A DNA stretch of 64,000 nt, taken from contig JAFZRP010000069.1 of assembly GCA_017619795.1 (NCBI GenBank), positions 1 through 64,000 on the forward strand, given 5' to 3'. The translations under genes were made by a program, and so were the position numbers. This stretch comes from Treponema sp. GTDB lineage: Bacteria > Spirochaetota > Spirochaetia > Treponematales > Treponemataceae. The notes beneath the pieces are model-generated. The model made no database searches. It worked only from the letters and a program-made list of their open reading frames with translations, and had not been told where the DNA came from. This document shows positions 34,542-44,200 of this stretch, piece by piece (positions within the stretch are counted from its first letter, which is position 1; the number at the start of each line of letters is the position of its first letter).

Positions 34542-36593
34542 ATGTCCTTAGAAAAAATGCGCAACATCGGCATTATGGCCCACATTGACGCAGGTAAAAC
34601 AACAACAACCGAACGAATCCTTTTTTATACAGGAAAAATACATAAAATTGGCGAAATTGATGATGGTCAGGCAACTATGGACTGGATGCAGCAGGAGCAG
34701 GAGCGTGGTATTACAATCTGTTCTGCTGCTACAACTACTTATTGGAAAAATTATCAGATAAATATAATCGACACACCGGGTCACGTAGACTTTACTGCAG
34801 AAGTAGAGCGTTCACTTCGTGTTCTTGACGGTGCAGTTGCCGTAATCTGTGCTGTAGACGGTGTTCAGCCTCAGACAGAAACTGTTTGGAAGCAGGCAGA
34901 TGAGTTTAGTGTTCCTCGTCTTGGTTTTATGAACAAAATGGACAGAATCGGTGCAGACTTTTTCGGCTCAATGGAAGATGTTCACGAAAAGTTTGGAGTA
35001 GACTGTCTTGCTTTGCAGATTCCAATTGGACAGGGACCTGAGTTTGAAGGTGTTATTGATTTGCTTAAGATGAAAGAGCTTCGCTGGTCAGAGGAAGATG
35101 AAGGTGCAACAATTATTGAAAGCGACATTGCAGATTCACGACGCGCAGAAGCAGATGAATGGCACGAAAAGCTTGTAGACATGGTTGCCGGTACAGATGA
35201 TGCTCTTGCCGAAATCTATCTTGAGGGCGGAGAAATTACTGTTGATCAGCTTAAGGCTGCAATTAGAAAAGCTACAATAAACAGACAGTTTGTTCCATTT
35301 ATTATGGGTTCAGCCCGTCACAATCAGGGAGTTCAGCCGCTTATTGATGCAGTAATTGACTATCTTCCTTGTCCTACAGATGTTCCTGCCGCAAAGGGTG
35401 TAAAAATTAAAAAAGATCAGGCAGAAGAGCTTGATGTTCCATGCGATGCTTCAAAAATGCCGCTCGGTCTTGTATTTAAGATTCAGTACGACCGCGAAAT
35501 GGGACCTCTCTGCTATGTAAGAATGTATTCCGGAAAGATTAGCTCCGGTATGCAGATTTACAATATCAACAAGAAAAAAAGAGAGCGTGTAAACAGAATC
35601 CTCCGTATGCACGCCGATAAATCTGAGCCTTGCGATTCAATTTCTGCAGGCGATATAGCTGTATTTATTGGACTTAAGCTTGCACAGACAGGCGATTCAA
35701 TCGGTACAGAAGCATTCCCTGTTCTGCTTGAAAAGCCATCATTCCCACAGCCTGTAATTTCTGTTGCCCTTGAACCGGAAAGTATGAGCGAAAAGGATAA
35801 GATGAACGAAACTCTCGAGATTTTGAGCCGCGAGGATCCAACCTTTACAAGTCACGAGGATGCAGAAACTGGTCAGCTTATTATCAGCGGAATGGGCGAA
35901 CTTCATCTTGACGTTCTTGTAACCCGTATGCGCGATGATTTCGGTGTAAAGTGTAATGTAGGTGCTCCACAGGTAACTTACAGGGAATCGGTTTCAAAAT
36001 CTGCAACTGCTACAGAAGAATATTCACGAGTTCTTGGCGGAAAAGAAAATACAGCCGGACTTACAATTTCTGTTGAACGCCGCGAGCAGGGCAGTGGTAA
36101 CTCCTTTGAAATTACCTGCCGTACAACGGGCATTCCAGATGAAATTATGGAAGCTGTTGAAAACGGCTTTAAGAATGCCCTCGATTCTGGTATCAACTAC
36201 GGTTATCCTTGTACAGAAGTTGGAGTAAAGGTTACTGCTATAGAATATAATGAGCTTACCTCAACACCGTTTGCTTTTGCTTCTTGCGCCGCACAGGTTT
36301 TTGACAAGGCTTGTACTGCCGCAGACCCACAGATTCTTGAACCGGTTATGAACGTAGATATTTCCTGTCCGAAAGAGTTTGTAGGACCAGCTTCCAGCCA
36401 GCTCAGTCAGCGCGGTGGCAGCATTATGGGCCAGGATTCAAAATCTAACACAGAAATAATTCACGCGCAGGCTCCAATGGCAAACATGTTTGGTTTTACG
36501 ACAAATCTTCGTTCTGCAACCCAGGGACGTGCCAGCTTCAGCATGGAGTTCAGCCACTTCCAGGTTAAAGTCGGCGGCTTGAACCAATATTAA
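34542..36593 (+). CDS. fusA: Elongation factor G, stand-alone copy
   Basis: 683-residue translational GTPase driving ribosome translocation or recycling. G1 AHIDAGKTTTTERIL, switch I ERGITICSAAT, G3 DTPGHVDF, G4 NKMDRIGADF, then domain IV loop region ending in GYPCTEVGVKV. It lies outside any ribosomal-protein or tufA operon, with its own promoter. Spirochaetes carry split-function EF-G pairs (spdEFG1 for translocation, spdEFG2 for recycling); which one this is cannot be settled from one sequence. Confidence 0.93.
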   Translation: MSLEKMRNIGIMAHIDAGKTTTTERILFYTGKIHKIGEIDDGQATMDWMQQEQERGITICSAATTTYWKNYQINIIDTPGHVDFTAEVERSLRVLDGAVAVICAVDGVQPQTETVWKQADEFSVPRLGFMNKMDRIGADFFGSMEDVHEKFGVDCLALQIPIGQGPEFEGVIDLLKMKELRWSEEDEGATIIESDIADSRRAEADEWHEKLVDMVAGTDDALAEIYLEGGEITVDQLKAAIRKATINRQFVPFIMGSARHNQGVQPLIDAVIDYLPCPTDVPAAKGVKIKKDQAEELDVPCDASKMPLGLVFKIQYDREMGPLCYVRMYSGKISSGMQIYNINKKKRERVNRILRMHADKSEPCDSISAGDIAVFIGLKLAQTGDSIGTEAFPVLLEKPSFPQPVISVALEPESMSEKDKMNETLEILSREDPTFTSHEDAETGQLIISGMGELHLDVLVTRMRDDFGVKCNVGAPQVTYRESVSKSATATEEYSRVLGGKENTAGLTISVERREQGSGNSFEITCRTTGIPDEIMEAVENGFKNALDSGINYGYPCTEVGVKVTAIEYNELTSTPFAFASCAAQVFDKACTAADPQILEPVMNVDISCPKEFVGPASSQLSQRGGSIMGQDSKSNTEIIHAQAPMANMFGFTTNLRSATQGRASFSMEFSHFQVKVGGLNQY

Positions 36594-36652
36594 TTTTTTT
36601 TAAACTTTATAAAACTTTTTTTTTCATTATTTGTTTTTTCATGGTATAATTA

Positions 36653-36681
36653 TTTCTATAATTTTTAAATAATTATAGAAA
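36653..36681 (+). repeat. 11-base inverted repeat in the leader of the SPFH operon
   Basis: TTTCTATAATT and AATTATAGAAA are perfect complements around a 7-base loop. They lie between a TATAAT at 36645-36650 and the GGAGG ribosome site of the next gene, so this could be an operator or an mRNA hairpin. Too AT-rich to be a terminator. Confidence 0.6.
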
Positions 36682-36698
36682 AACTATGGAGGACTAAT

Positions 36699-38048
36699 AT
36701 GGGTTTAATTAAAGCCTTGGGTGGTGCTGTTGGCGGTGTAATGGCCGATCAGTGGAAAGAGTATTTTTATTGCGATGCTTTGGATACAGATACAATCTGT
36801 GTTCGCGGACAGAAAAAGGTTTCTGGACGTTCAAGTAATACTAAAGGCAATGACAATATCATTTCTAACGGTTCTATTGTTGCCGTTGCTGATGGTCAGT
36901 GTATGATTATTGTAGAGCAGGGAAAAGTAGTTGAAGTTTGTGCTGAACCAGGAGAGTTTAAGTATGATACCTCTACAGAACCGTCAATTTTTGCTGGAAA
37001 GTTTGGAAAAAGTCTTATTCAGACCTTTAAGACTATGGGTAAGCGTTTCACTTTCGGTGGTGAAGCTCCTAAAGATCAGAGAGTTTATTATTTCAACACA
37101 AAGGAATTAATCGGAAATAAATATGGAACTCCATCTTCAGTTCCTTTCCGTGTAGTAGACCAGCGTGCCGGTATTGATATTGATATTAATGTTCGTTGTT
37201 TTGGTGAATACAGCTATAAGATTGTTGACCCGATTCTTTTCTATACAAATGTTTCTGGTAACGTTACAGAAGATTATACCCGCGATATTATCGACAGCCA
37301 GCTCAAATCAGAATTCCTTACTGCATTGCAGCCGGCTTTTGCCCGCATTTCAGAAATGGGAATCCGTTATTCTTCTTTGCCTGGTCATACAACAGAACTT
37401 GCCGAAGCTCTTAAGGCTGAGCTTTCTGCTAAGTGGACAGAGTTCCGTGGAATTGAGATTCAGGTAGTTGGTGTTTCTTCTATCAAAGCTGAAGAAGAAG
37501 ACGAGAAGATGCTCAAGGATCTTCAGAAAAATGCTGCATTTATGGATCCTACACGTGCGGCTGCAAACCTTGTTGGAGCTCAGGCAGATGCTATGCGTGC
37601 AGCTGCTTCTAATCCAAATGGTTCTGCAATGGCATTTATGGGAATGGGTCTTGCAGGACAGGCTGGCGGTTATAATGCACAGAACCTTTATCAGATGGGT
37701 GGTGCACAGGGACAGGCAGCTCAGGGCGGACAGGCTCAGCAGCCGGTTGGCGGTGTAGCAGCAGGTGGCGCAGCCTGGACTTGTACCTGTGGTGCAACTG
37801 CTACAGGTAAGTTCTGCCCTGAATGCGGTAAACCAAAACCAACAGCTTCAGATGACGGCTTCTGGACTTGTTCTTGCGGTGCAAAGAATAAGGGTAAGTT
37901 CTGTGCAGAGTGTGGAGCTAAGAAACCTGCTGGCATTCCTCAGTATAAGTGCGACAAGTGCGGCTGGGAGCCTCCAAAGGGAACAAAACCTCCTAAGTTC
38001 TGTCCTGAATGCGGCGATCCTTTTGATGACGGCGATATCGTTCAGTAA
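36699..38048 (+). CDS. SPFH-domain 'virion core' protein with zinc ribbons (YdjI-like)
   Basis: 449 residues. The SPFH/band-7-like domain spans about 1-270 (ADQWKEYFYC, SIVAVADGQCMIIVEQGKVVE, FRVVDQRAGIDIDINVRCFGEYSYKI). A Gly/Ala/Gln-rich linker (about 310-355) leads to three zinc ribbons: CTCGATATGKFCPECG, CSCGAKNKGKFCAECG and CDKCGWEPP...CPECG. This domain order is that of Bacillus subtilis YdjI, which recruits PspA to membranes. First gene of a three-gene operon with YdjG- and YdjH-like proteins; GGAGG precedes the ATG. No PspA gene is nearby. Confidence 0.88.
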   Translation: MGLIKALGGAVGGVMADQWKEYFYCDALDTDTICVRGQKKVSGRSSNTKGNDNIISNGSIVAVADGQCMIIVEQGKVVEVCAEPGEFKYDTSTEPSIFAGKFGKSLIQTFKTMGKRFTFGGEAPKDQRVYYFNTKELIGNKYGTPSSVPFRVVDQRAGIDIDINVRCFGEYSYKIVDPILFYTNVSGNVTEDYTRDIIDSQLKSEFLTALQPAFARISEMGIRYSSLPGHTTELAEALKAELSAKWTEFRGIEIQVVGVSSIKAEEEDEKMLKDLQKNAAFMDPTRAAANLVGAQADAMRAAASNPNGSAMAFMGMGLAGQAGGYNAQNLYQMGGAQGQAAQGGQAQQPVGGVAAGGAAWTCTCGATATGKFCPECGKPKPTASDDGFWTCSCGAKNKGKFCAECGAKKPAGIPQYKCDKCGWEPPKGTKPPKFCPECGDPFDDGDIVQ

Positions 38049-38074
38049 AATAAAACTCTTCTTACGAGATTAAT

Positions 38075-39208
38075 ATGGCTAATATAACTAATTATAAGTG
38101 TCCTGCTTGTACTGGTCCTTTGCATTATGCCGGTGCGAGCGGGATGCTGGAATGCGATTACTGCGGCAGTAAATACAAGATTGAAGATATGAACAAGCTT
38201 TATTCCGACAAGGTTAAGGAAGAAGCTGATAAAAATGCTGCCGAGGAAGCTGAAAAAGCTGAAGCAGGGGAAGAAGTTCAGTCAAGTGTTACCGGTGAGT
38301 TTACAGCGCCGGAAACAAAGGACTGGGATTCATCTATTGGAATGAAATCCTTTAACTGTCCTTCCTGCGGTGCAGAGCTTATCTGCGAACCGACAACCGT
38401 TGCTTCCAGCTGTCCTTATTGTGGAAACCCTACAATTATTGCCAGCCAGTTTAAGGGTGGTAAAATGCCTGATTTTGTCATTCCGTTTAAGATTGACAAA
38501 AAGGGCGCAATTGCAGGCTTAAAGAATTACTACAAGGGAAAGAAATTTCTTCCAAATGTTTTCTCTGCGCAGAATCATATAGAAGAAATTAAAGGCGTTT
38601 ATGTTCCGTTCTGGCTGTACAGTGGTAATATCGATGCTGATGTTGCTATGGAAGCTTCAACAAGTTCAAGTCATAGAAGCGGCGATAAAGAAACTACAAC
38701 AACAAAATATTACGACGTAAAAAGAACCGGAAATGTTACTTACACCAAGATTCCTGTTGACGCATCTGTAAAAATGGATGATGCACAGATGGATTCTATT
38801 GAGCCGTATGATTATGCTGACTTAAAGGAGTTCTCATCATCTTATCTGCCTGGCTATCTCGCAGAATCTTTTGATGTTTCACCGGAAGAATGTTTTGAAC
38901 GCTGTAAGTTAAGAGCAGAAAACTCTGCAGTAAACGCAATTGTAAATTCAGTAAGCGGTTACGATTCTGTCAGTGTAAAAAGCAAGAACCTGGTGATTCA
39001 TAATGAAAAGACTTCTTATGCATTCCTTCCAGTATGGCTTTTGAGCACAAAATGGAATGATCAGAATTATCTGTTTGCAATGAACGGACAGACCGGTAAG
39101 TTTATTGGTGATTTACCGATTGATAAGGGTAAGGTTAGACTCTTTATGCTTAAGAGAGCTTTAATCTGGACTGTCATTCTAACAGTGCTTTTCGCAATCT
39201 TTATCTAG
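38075..39208 (+). CDS. TFIIB-type zinc-ribbon membrane protein (YdjG-like)
   Basis: 377 residues. Two zinc ribbons near the N-terminus (CPACTGPLHY...CDYCGSKYK, and CPSCGAELIC...CPYCGNP) flank a charged helix. The middle is beta-rich (YVPFWLYSGNIDADV; KYYDVKRTGNVTYTKIPVD) and one hydrophobic helix closes the protein (RALIWTVILTVLFAIFI). In B. subtilis YdjG is the membrane partner of YdjH and holds YdjI. The gene starts 26 bases after the SPFH gene and 15 bases before the TPM gene. Confidence 0.87.
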   Translation: MANITNYKCPACTGPLHYAGASGMLECDYCGSKYKIEDMNKLYSDKVKEEADKNAAEEAEKAEAGEEVQSSVTGEFTAPETKDWDSSIGMKSFNCPSCGAELICEPTTVASSCPYCGNPTIIASQFKGGKMPDFVIPFKIDKKGAIAGLKNYYKGKKFLPNVFSAQNHIEEIKGVYVPFWLYSGNIDADVAMEASTSSSHRSGDKETTTTKYYDVKRTGNVTYTKIPVDASVKMDDAQMDSIEPYDYADLKEFSSSYLPGYLAESFDVSPEECFERCKLRAENSAVNAIVNSVSGYDSVSVKSKNLVIHNEKTSYAFLPVWLLSTKWNDQNYLFAMNGQTGKFIGDLPIDKGKVRLFMLKRALIWTVILTVLFAIFI

Positions 39209-39223
39209 GGCAGGGAGGTTTTT

Positions 39224-40036
39224 ATGAAGAAATTATTTGTATCAATTTTTATTGGTCTTGCATTGTTTGTAAATACCGCTTTTGCTCAGGCAGAAAATGA
39301 ATACATAATGGATTTTGCCGACATCCTTTCGGATTCTGAGGAACAGGTTCTTGAAAACGAAATGGCACGGCTTTCCAGCACTTACGATTGCGGAATCTAC
39401 ATTGTTACATTTGACGATATGGGTGAATATGGGTATGGCGAGTATGAAATAGAAGATTTTGCTTTCGATACCTATATGGAGTTTGGGCTTGGTCTTAATG
39501 ATACAAAAGACGGTCTTCTGTTCGTAATGAGCATGAAAGAGCGCGATTTTGACATTATGGCTTACGGAAAAGGCAATGAAGCATTTACCGATTATGGAAA
39601 AGATGCTCTTGTAGATGCCTTTGCAAGCTCTTTCCGCAGCAACGAATGGTTTAAAGGTATGAAAAAATACCTTAAGAAAACTGAGTACATGCTTAAGTGG
39701 TTTGTAAAAGGACACCCATACGACAGAGTTTCAATTGCTTCTAAGACTGAAGGACTTCCAATGAATGCCTTGAGAGGATTGATAGTCGGTTTGATTATTG
39801 CCTTCTTCTCAGGAAAGGTAGCTTCAAGAAAAAGAAGCACTGTTCAGAAAGCCCTGTTTGCTTACGGTTATATTGATTCATCGGACTTAAAGATTTCCAG
39901 TCAGGAGGACAATTACCTCAGGACTTCAACTTCTGTCCGCTATATATCATCGAGCAGCAGTTCTGGCGGCGGCCATTCCTACGGTGGCACCTCCATCCAC
40001 AGCAACGGCTCTTCGCATAGAAGCGGAAAATTTTAA
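39224..40036 (+). CDS. TPM-domain membrane protein (YgcG/YdjH-like)
   Basis: 270 residues: signal peptide (MKKLFVSIFIGLALFVNTAFA), TPM domain (about 27-165; MDFADILSDSEEQVLENEMARL, GLNDTKDGLLFVMS), one helix (ALRGLIVGLIIAFFSG) and a Gly/Ser-rich tail SSSSSGGGHSYGGTSIHSNG typical of YgcG proteins. Last gene of the SPFH operon, with AGGGAGG before the ATG. TPM domains occur in photosystem and membrane-stress proteins; the function here is inferred from the ydjGHI analogy. Confidence 0.88.
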   Translation: MKKLFVSIFIGLALFVNTAFAQAENEYIMDFADILSDSEEQVLENEMARLSSTYDCGIYIVTFDDMGEYGYGEYEIEDFAFDTYMEFGLGLNDTKDGLLFVMSMKERDFDIMAYGKGNEAFTDYGKDALVDAFASSFRSNEWFKGMKKYLKKTEYMLKWFVKGHPYDRVSIASKTEGLPMNALRGLIVGLIIAFFSGKVASRKRSTVQKALFAYGYIDSSDLKISSQEDNYLRTSTSVRYISSSSSSGGGHSYGGTSIHSNGSSHRSGKF

Positions 40037-40055
40037 ACAAAAGCTGTCGCAGCTA

Positions 40056-40082
40056 TTGACACTATCCCCGTTTTTCTATAAT
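40056..40082 (+). promoter_or_regulatory. Promoter of tRNA-Leu
   Basis: Perfect TTGACA (40056-40061) and perfect TATAAT (40077-40082), with a short 15-base spacer. The tRNA begins 16 bases after the -10 box. Confidence 0.75.
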
Positions 40083-40098
40083 ATCATTTATACGTTCC

Positions 40099-40180
<82 letters not shown>

Positions 40181-40183
40181 TAA

Positions 40184-40217
40184 AAGAGATTGTCAATTCG
40201 GCAATCTCTTTTTTTTT
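40184..40217 (+). terminator. Rho-independent terminator after tRNA-Leu
   Basis: Stem AAGAGATTG (40184-40192) with CAATCTCTT (40202-40210), 9-base loop, then a run of Ts to 40217. Confidence 0.93.
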
Positions 40218-40241
40218 ATTCAAAAATTTTGAGGTGTAAAA

Positions 40242-41069
40242 ATGCTTGCTGTTTTTGTTAATTGTGGTGCTGTTATTTTAGGTTCAATTTTAGGAATCCT
40301 TTTTGCAAAGAAGTTTACAGATGAACTTTCTGATATGATTCAAACTGCCTGTGGAGTTGTTTCTTCAATAATAGGTTTGCAAATGGCATTTAAGTATGGC
40401 AGCATCATATTTCTGGCACTGTCTTTGATTATTGGCGGTGTAATAGGTTATGCTCTTGATATTGATGGAGCGGTTTTAAAGCTTGGCGAAAAACTGGAAG
40501 TCCTTACAAAAAGAAAGGAAAAAACTGTATTACCAGAAAAGACAGAAGCATCTGCCGAAGTCACAGAATCAACTAAGGTACCAGAATCCACAGAATCAAC
40601 TAAGGCAACAGAATCTTCAAAATCAACTAAAACAAATGTTCCTGCCCACAGTAATTTTGCCTACGCCTTTTTGAACTCTTCAGTACTTTTCTGTGTTGGC
40701 GCCATGGCAATAGTTGGTTCTTTCGAAGCCGGTGTAAATCACAACTATACGACAATCTTTACAAAATCAATTTTAGACGGCTTTATGGCAATAGGCTTTA
40801 CCGCCGCAATGGGAATTGGAACTGCCTTTTCTGCGCTTGCCATCCTTGTTTATCAGGGAGCATTAACCCTGCTGTCTATCTGGCTTAAGCCTTTTGTTTC
40901 CGAAATGCTTATTCAGGAGCTTTCTGCCTGCGGTGGTGCCATAATCGTAATGATTGGTATAAATCTTCTCGGCTTTAAAAAAATCAAAACTGCAAACTTC
41001 CTGCCAGCCCTTGTAATAGAGATTCTTTTTGTGATTTTTGTACCTATGATTAAGGGACTTTTTGTGTAA
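40242..41069 (+). CDS. DUF554 family membrane protein
   Basis: 275 residues with about seven hydrophobic segments and the family start (FVNCGAVILGSILGILFAKKF). The family is a presumed transporter of unknown substrate, usually about 230 residues. The extra length comes from an insert near 90-135 made of repeated STK/EST units (ESTKVPESTESTKATESSKS), coded by near-repeated DNA at about 40545-40640. GAGGTG precedes the ATG. It is transcribed after the tRNA terminator, so it needs its own promoter. Confidence 0.85.
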   Translation: MLAVFVNCGAVILGSILGILFAKKFTDELSDMIQTACGVVSSIIGLQMAFKYGSIIFLALSLIIGGVIGYALDIDGAVLKLGEKLEVLTKRKEKTVLPEKTEASAEVTESTKVPESTESTKATESSKSTKTNVPAHSNFAYAFLNSSVLFCVGAMAIVGSFEAGVNHNYTTIFTKSILDGFMAIGFTAAMGIGTAFSALAILVYQGALTLLSIWLKPFVSEMLIQELSACGGAIIVMIGINLLGFKKIKTANFLPALVIEILFVIFVPMIKGLFV

Positions 41070-41218
41070 GAAAAGTAATAAAAGAAGCTTTGCATAAAAG
41101 TATGAGAAGTTAAGTATTTTTCCTAATTGCTTTTATAAAAATCGTATCATATAATACTTTAGATAAAAATGTTCTTTACGCTTTAAATATATATATAGAA
41201 AGTATATTAGGAGAAATT

Positions 41219-44200
41219 ATGAAAAATTGTAGTATTTCCAAAAGAAAAACTTGTATTCGTTCGGTTTTGTTTCTATGCATAATAGCACTAATGACTCTTT
41301 GTTTTACAGGCTGTCCTGTTACTGCGGTTCAAGATCCTATTCTTGAGTATATTAATATAAGCAGCAAGCCTTATAAAATGGAATATCAATGTAATGATTC
41401 GTTAGATTTAACTGGTATGGAAATACAGGCATTTTACAGCGATGGTTCACAAGAAAATGTATATGATTGGACTTCAACGCCAGAACAAGGAACGGTACTT
41501 GATCAAACTGGCGAAGTAAAAATAACAATTTACTATAAGAATCTCTCTACAAATCTATATGTTTGGGTATATGAACAATATGAAAGAATGCCGGATTCTA
41601 TCTATATAAGTAAAAAGCCGGACAAACAGAGTTACGAATATAACGAATCTCTTGATTTAACAGGTCTTGAAGTAAAAGCAAGATATTATGACGGTTCAGA
41701 AGCTGTATTGGACAGCTGGTCATCCAGCCCAAGAGAAGGAACTGCACTTACTTCTCCGGGAACAGTAACAGTTACCATTTCTTATGGTTATTCTTATCTT
41801 TCTGCAAGCTTTCAAATTACTGTTGCAGAAAAACCATTGGTTACAGCTAATGAGTACTTCTGGGGAAGCTGGGTACGAATGGATAACGGTAAGGAATACG
41901 AGGTTCTTGAAACAAGTGTTACTTTATATGACCAGTATGAAGAAACAGATTGGTATGGATATACAACTTCTTATTGGAGAGATAAATACTACGATATTAC
42001 AGCCTCAGATGATAGAACTCTTACCGTTTCTGAGCTTGGTACCTTTACAAAACAGTCTGACAGTGTAATGGTATGTAACAATATTCCATACTTCAGAAAG
42101 GGTGGAGCTAACCTTGAATACTCGCTCAAGCTTGTAGGATTTACACAGACATCTGCATCACAGGGGTCTTTATCTTCACGTGCCGCCGGAACAGCAATTG
42201 GTGGAATAGCAGGAAAAGGAAGATCAACAAAATACAAAAACTTTGAAAGTAATTCAACAAGTGATGAAGAAGGAAATATAAAGTTTTTAGCTCCAACCGC
42301 AAACGATACGCAGACAGTAGAAATAGAAAACGGAAACGATATAGTTGTTATTCCTGGACTTACTGTTAGTAATACCGGTGATTATATGGGAACTATAGCC
42401 CTTGTTGGAAAGGATGATTATAACCTCAAAATCACAGGTACAATCAGCGACGACCAGAAAGATAACGGTTATTTATTTGGAAGAAATGCAAAAAACTACG
42501 ATATGGAGCTTACAATTACAAACATAAGTGAAAACAAGTGTTCTACTTCTGTTTGTATTGTTGAATCTCTCGATCCAAACCTCAAAATCAGTTCAACAGA
42601 TGCTGATTGATATACAATTTCTACACTTATAGGTGGTGGTACAAAAAATATCCATCTTACTGTAGTTTACGGAGAAATGGATAAACCTTATGTAGATACT
42701 GGTATTACAGTTACAATTAAAAATCCTTTTACAAATCAGGAATGGAAAGACTATATTCCTCTCAGATTCTTTAAAGGAACAATTCCTATTACAATTGCTG
42801 CAAAAAGCCCTGAAAATAATATGAATGCAGCTCTTAATGGATTTGTAATCTATCCTGACGGTAACAACCAGTTCTTCGCAATTAAAAATAGTGAAGCAAA
42901 GCCTATTTTTGTTCCAACCTTCGGAAGTTCAAAGCCTTATATGCTCGTATTCAGTGGTGCAACAGTTACCGAACAATTGGATGACAGTACAGAAATGTAT
43001 TATACAGTCGAACCGGCATCGGTAAAACCAAGAACTGTTGTTACTTCTGGAACTAAAACCCTTGAATATATTCCTTTTGGTGGTGATAATCATTCGGAAA
43101 CAACAGCTTTTTCTGTTACAGAAGGCTTTGAAGCATATCTTCGTGAAGGAGAAATTGACTACTACAGTATTATTGCAGATTCAGATACATTCTATGGACC
43201 GGGTGGAAGTGATTTCTATAGTGTAAGTTATGTAAATGATAAAGGTGATGTACCAGATACCTTCCTTACGGCTGAAGGTGTAGAATTAAGTGCAATTCAG
43301 TTGCCGGAGCTTACACGTAACGGTTACAAGTTCCTTGGATGGTCAGTTAATGGTAATTTAATTTCCAGCGGTTATAAAGTTTCTGGTAATGTGGTTTTGA
43401 CTGCAGAATGGCAGCTTGAAAGCTATACTGTTGAATATAAATTGAATGGTGGAACGAATTCAACTTCTAATCCTACTTACTATACATTTGAAACTCAGTC
43501 AACAACTTTGTCTAGTCCAGTTAAAACAGGTTACGATTTTGTAGGCTGGTTCGCTTTTGAAGATTTCTCTGGAAGTTCTGTTGGAAGCATTGGCGGTGGT
43601 ACAACAGGTGCGATGACTCTTTTTGCAAAATGGACTCCTACAGAATATGCCATTACCTATAATCTTGATGGAGGAACTAATGCAGAGGGCAATCCTTCAA
43701 CTTATACAATCGAAACAGAAACAATAACTCTTGCAACTCCTCAGAAGGAAGGCTTTGCCTTTGGCGGATGGTTTACAGCTTCATCTTTCACAGGTTCTGC
43801 AGAAACTACTATAGAAAAAGGTAATACCGGTAATAGAACTTATTATGCAAAGTGGCTTAAAGAATGTACGGTACAATATACAACAGATCACGGTACCGCT
43901 CCAGAAGTTATAATCATAGGAGAAGGCCAAACCTTTACCGCCGAACAATTGCCAGACCTTACAAGCGAGGATTATTACTTTAGCGGCTGGTATGATGGAG
44001 AAACTCGAGTTGAAGCCTATAGCTATGTTGTTACCGGCGATGTAACCCTTACCGCTAAATGGAGCGATAAGTGTACTGTAAGCTATGTTTCAGCACATGG
44101 TACAGCACCAACTAGCTTTGCGGTTGAAAGCGGAACAACCCTTACTTCAGATAACTTGCCGACACTTAAAGAAAAGGGCTGGAAGTTCCTTGGATGGTAT

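Noticed and set aside
42608..42660. Selenocysteine insertion at the in-frame TGA
   Set aside because: No convincing SECIS-like hairpin follows the TGA, and the flanking protein is a surface lipoprotein with no redox motif. A Trp codon change is simpler.
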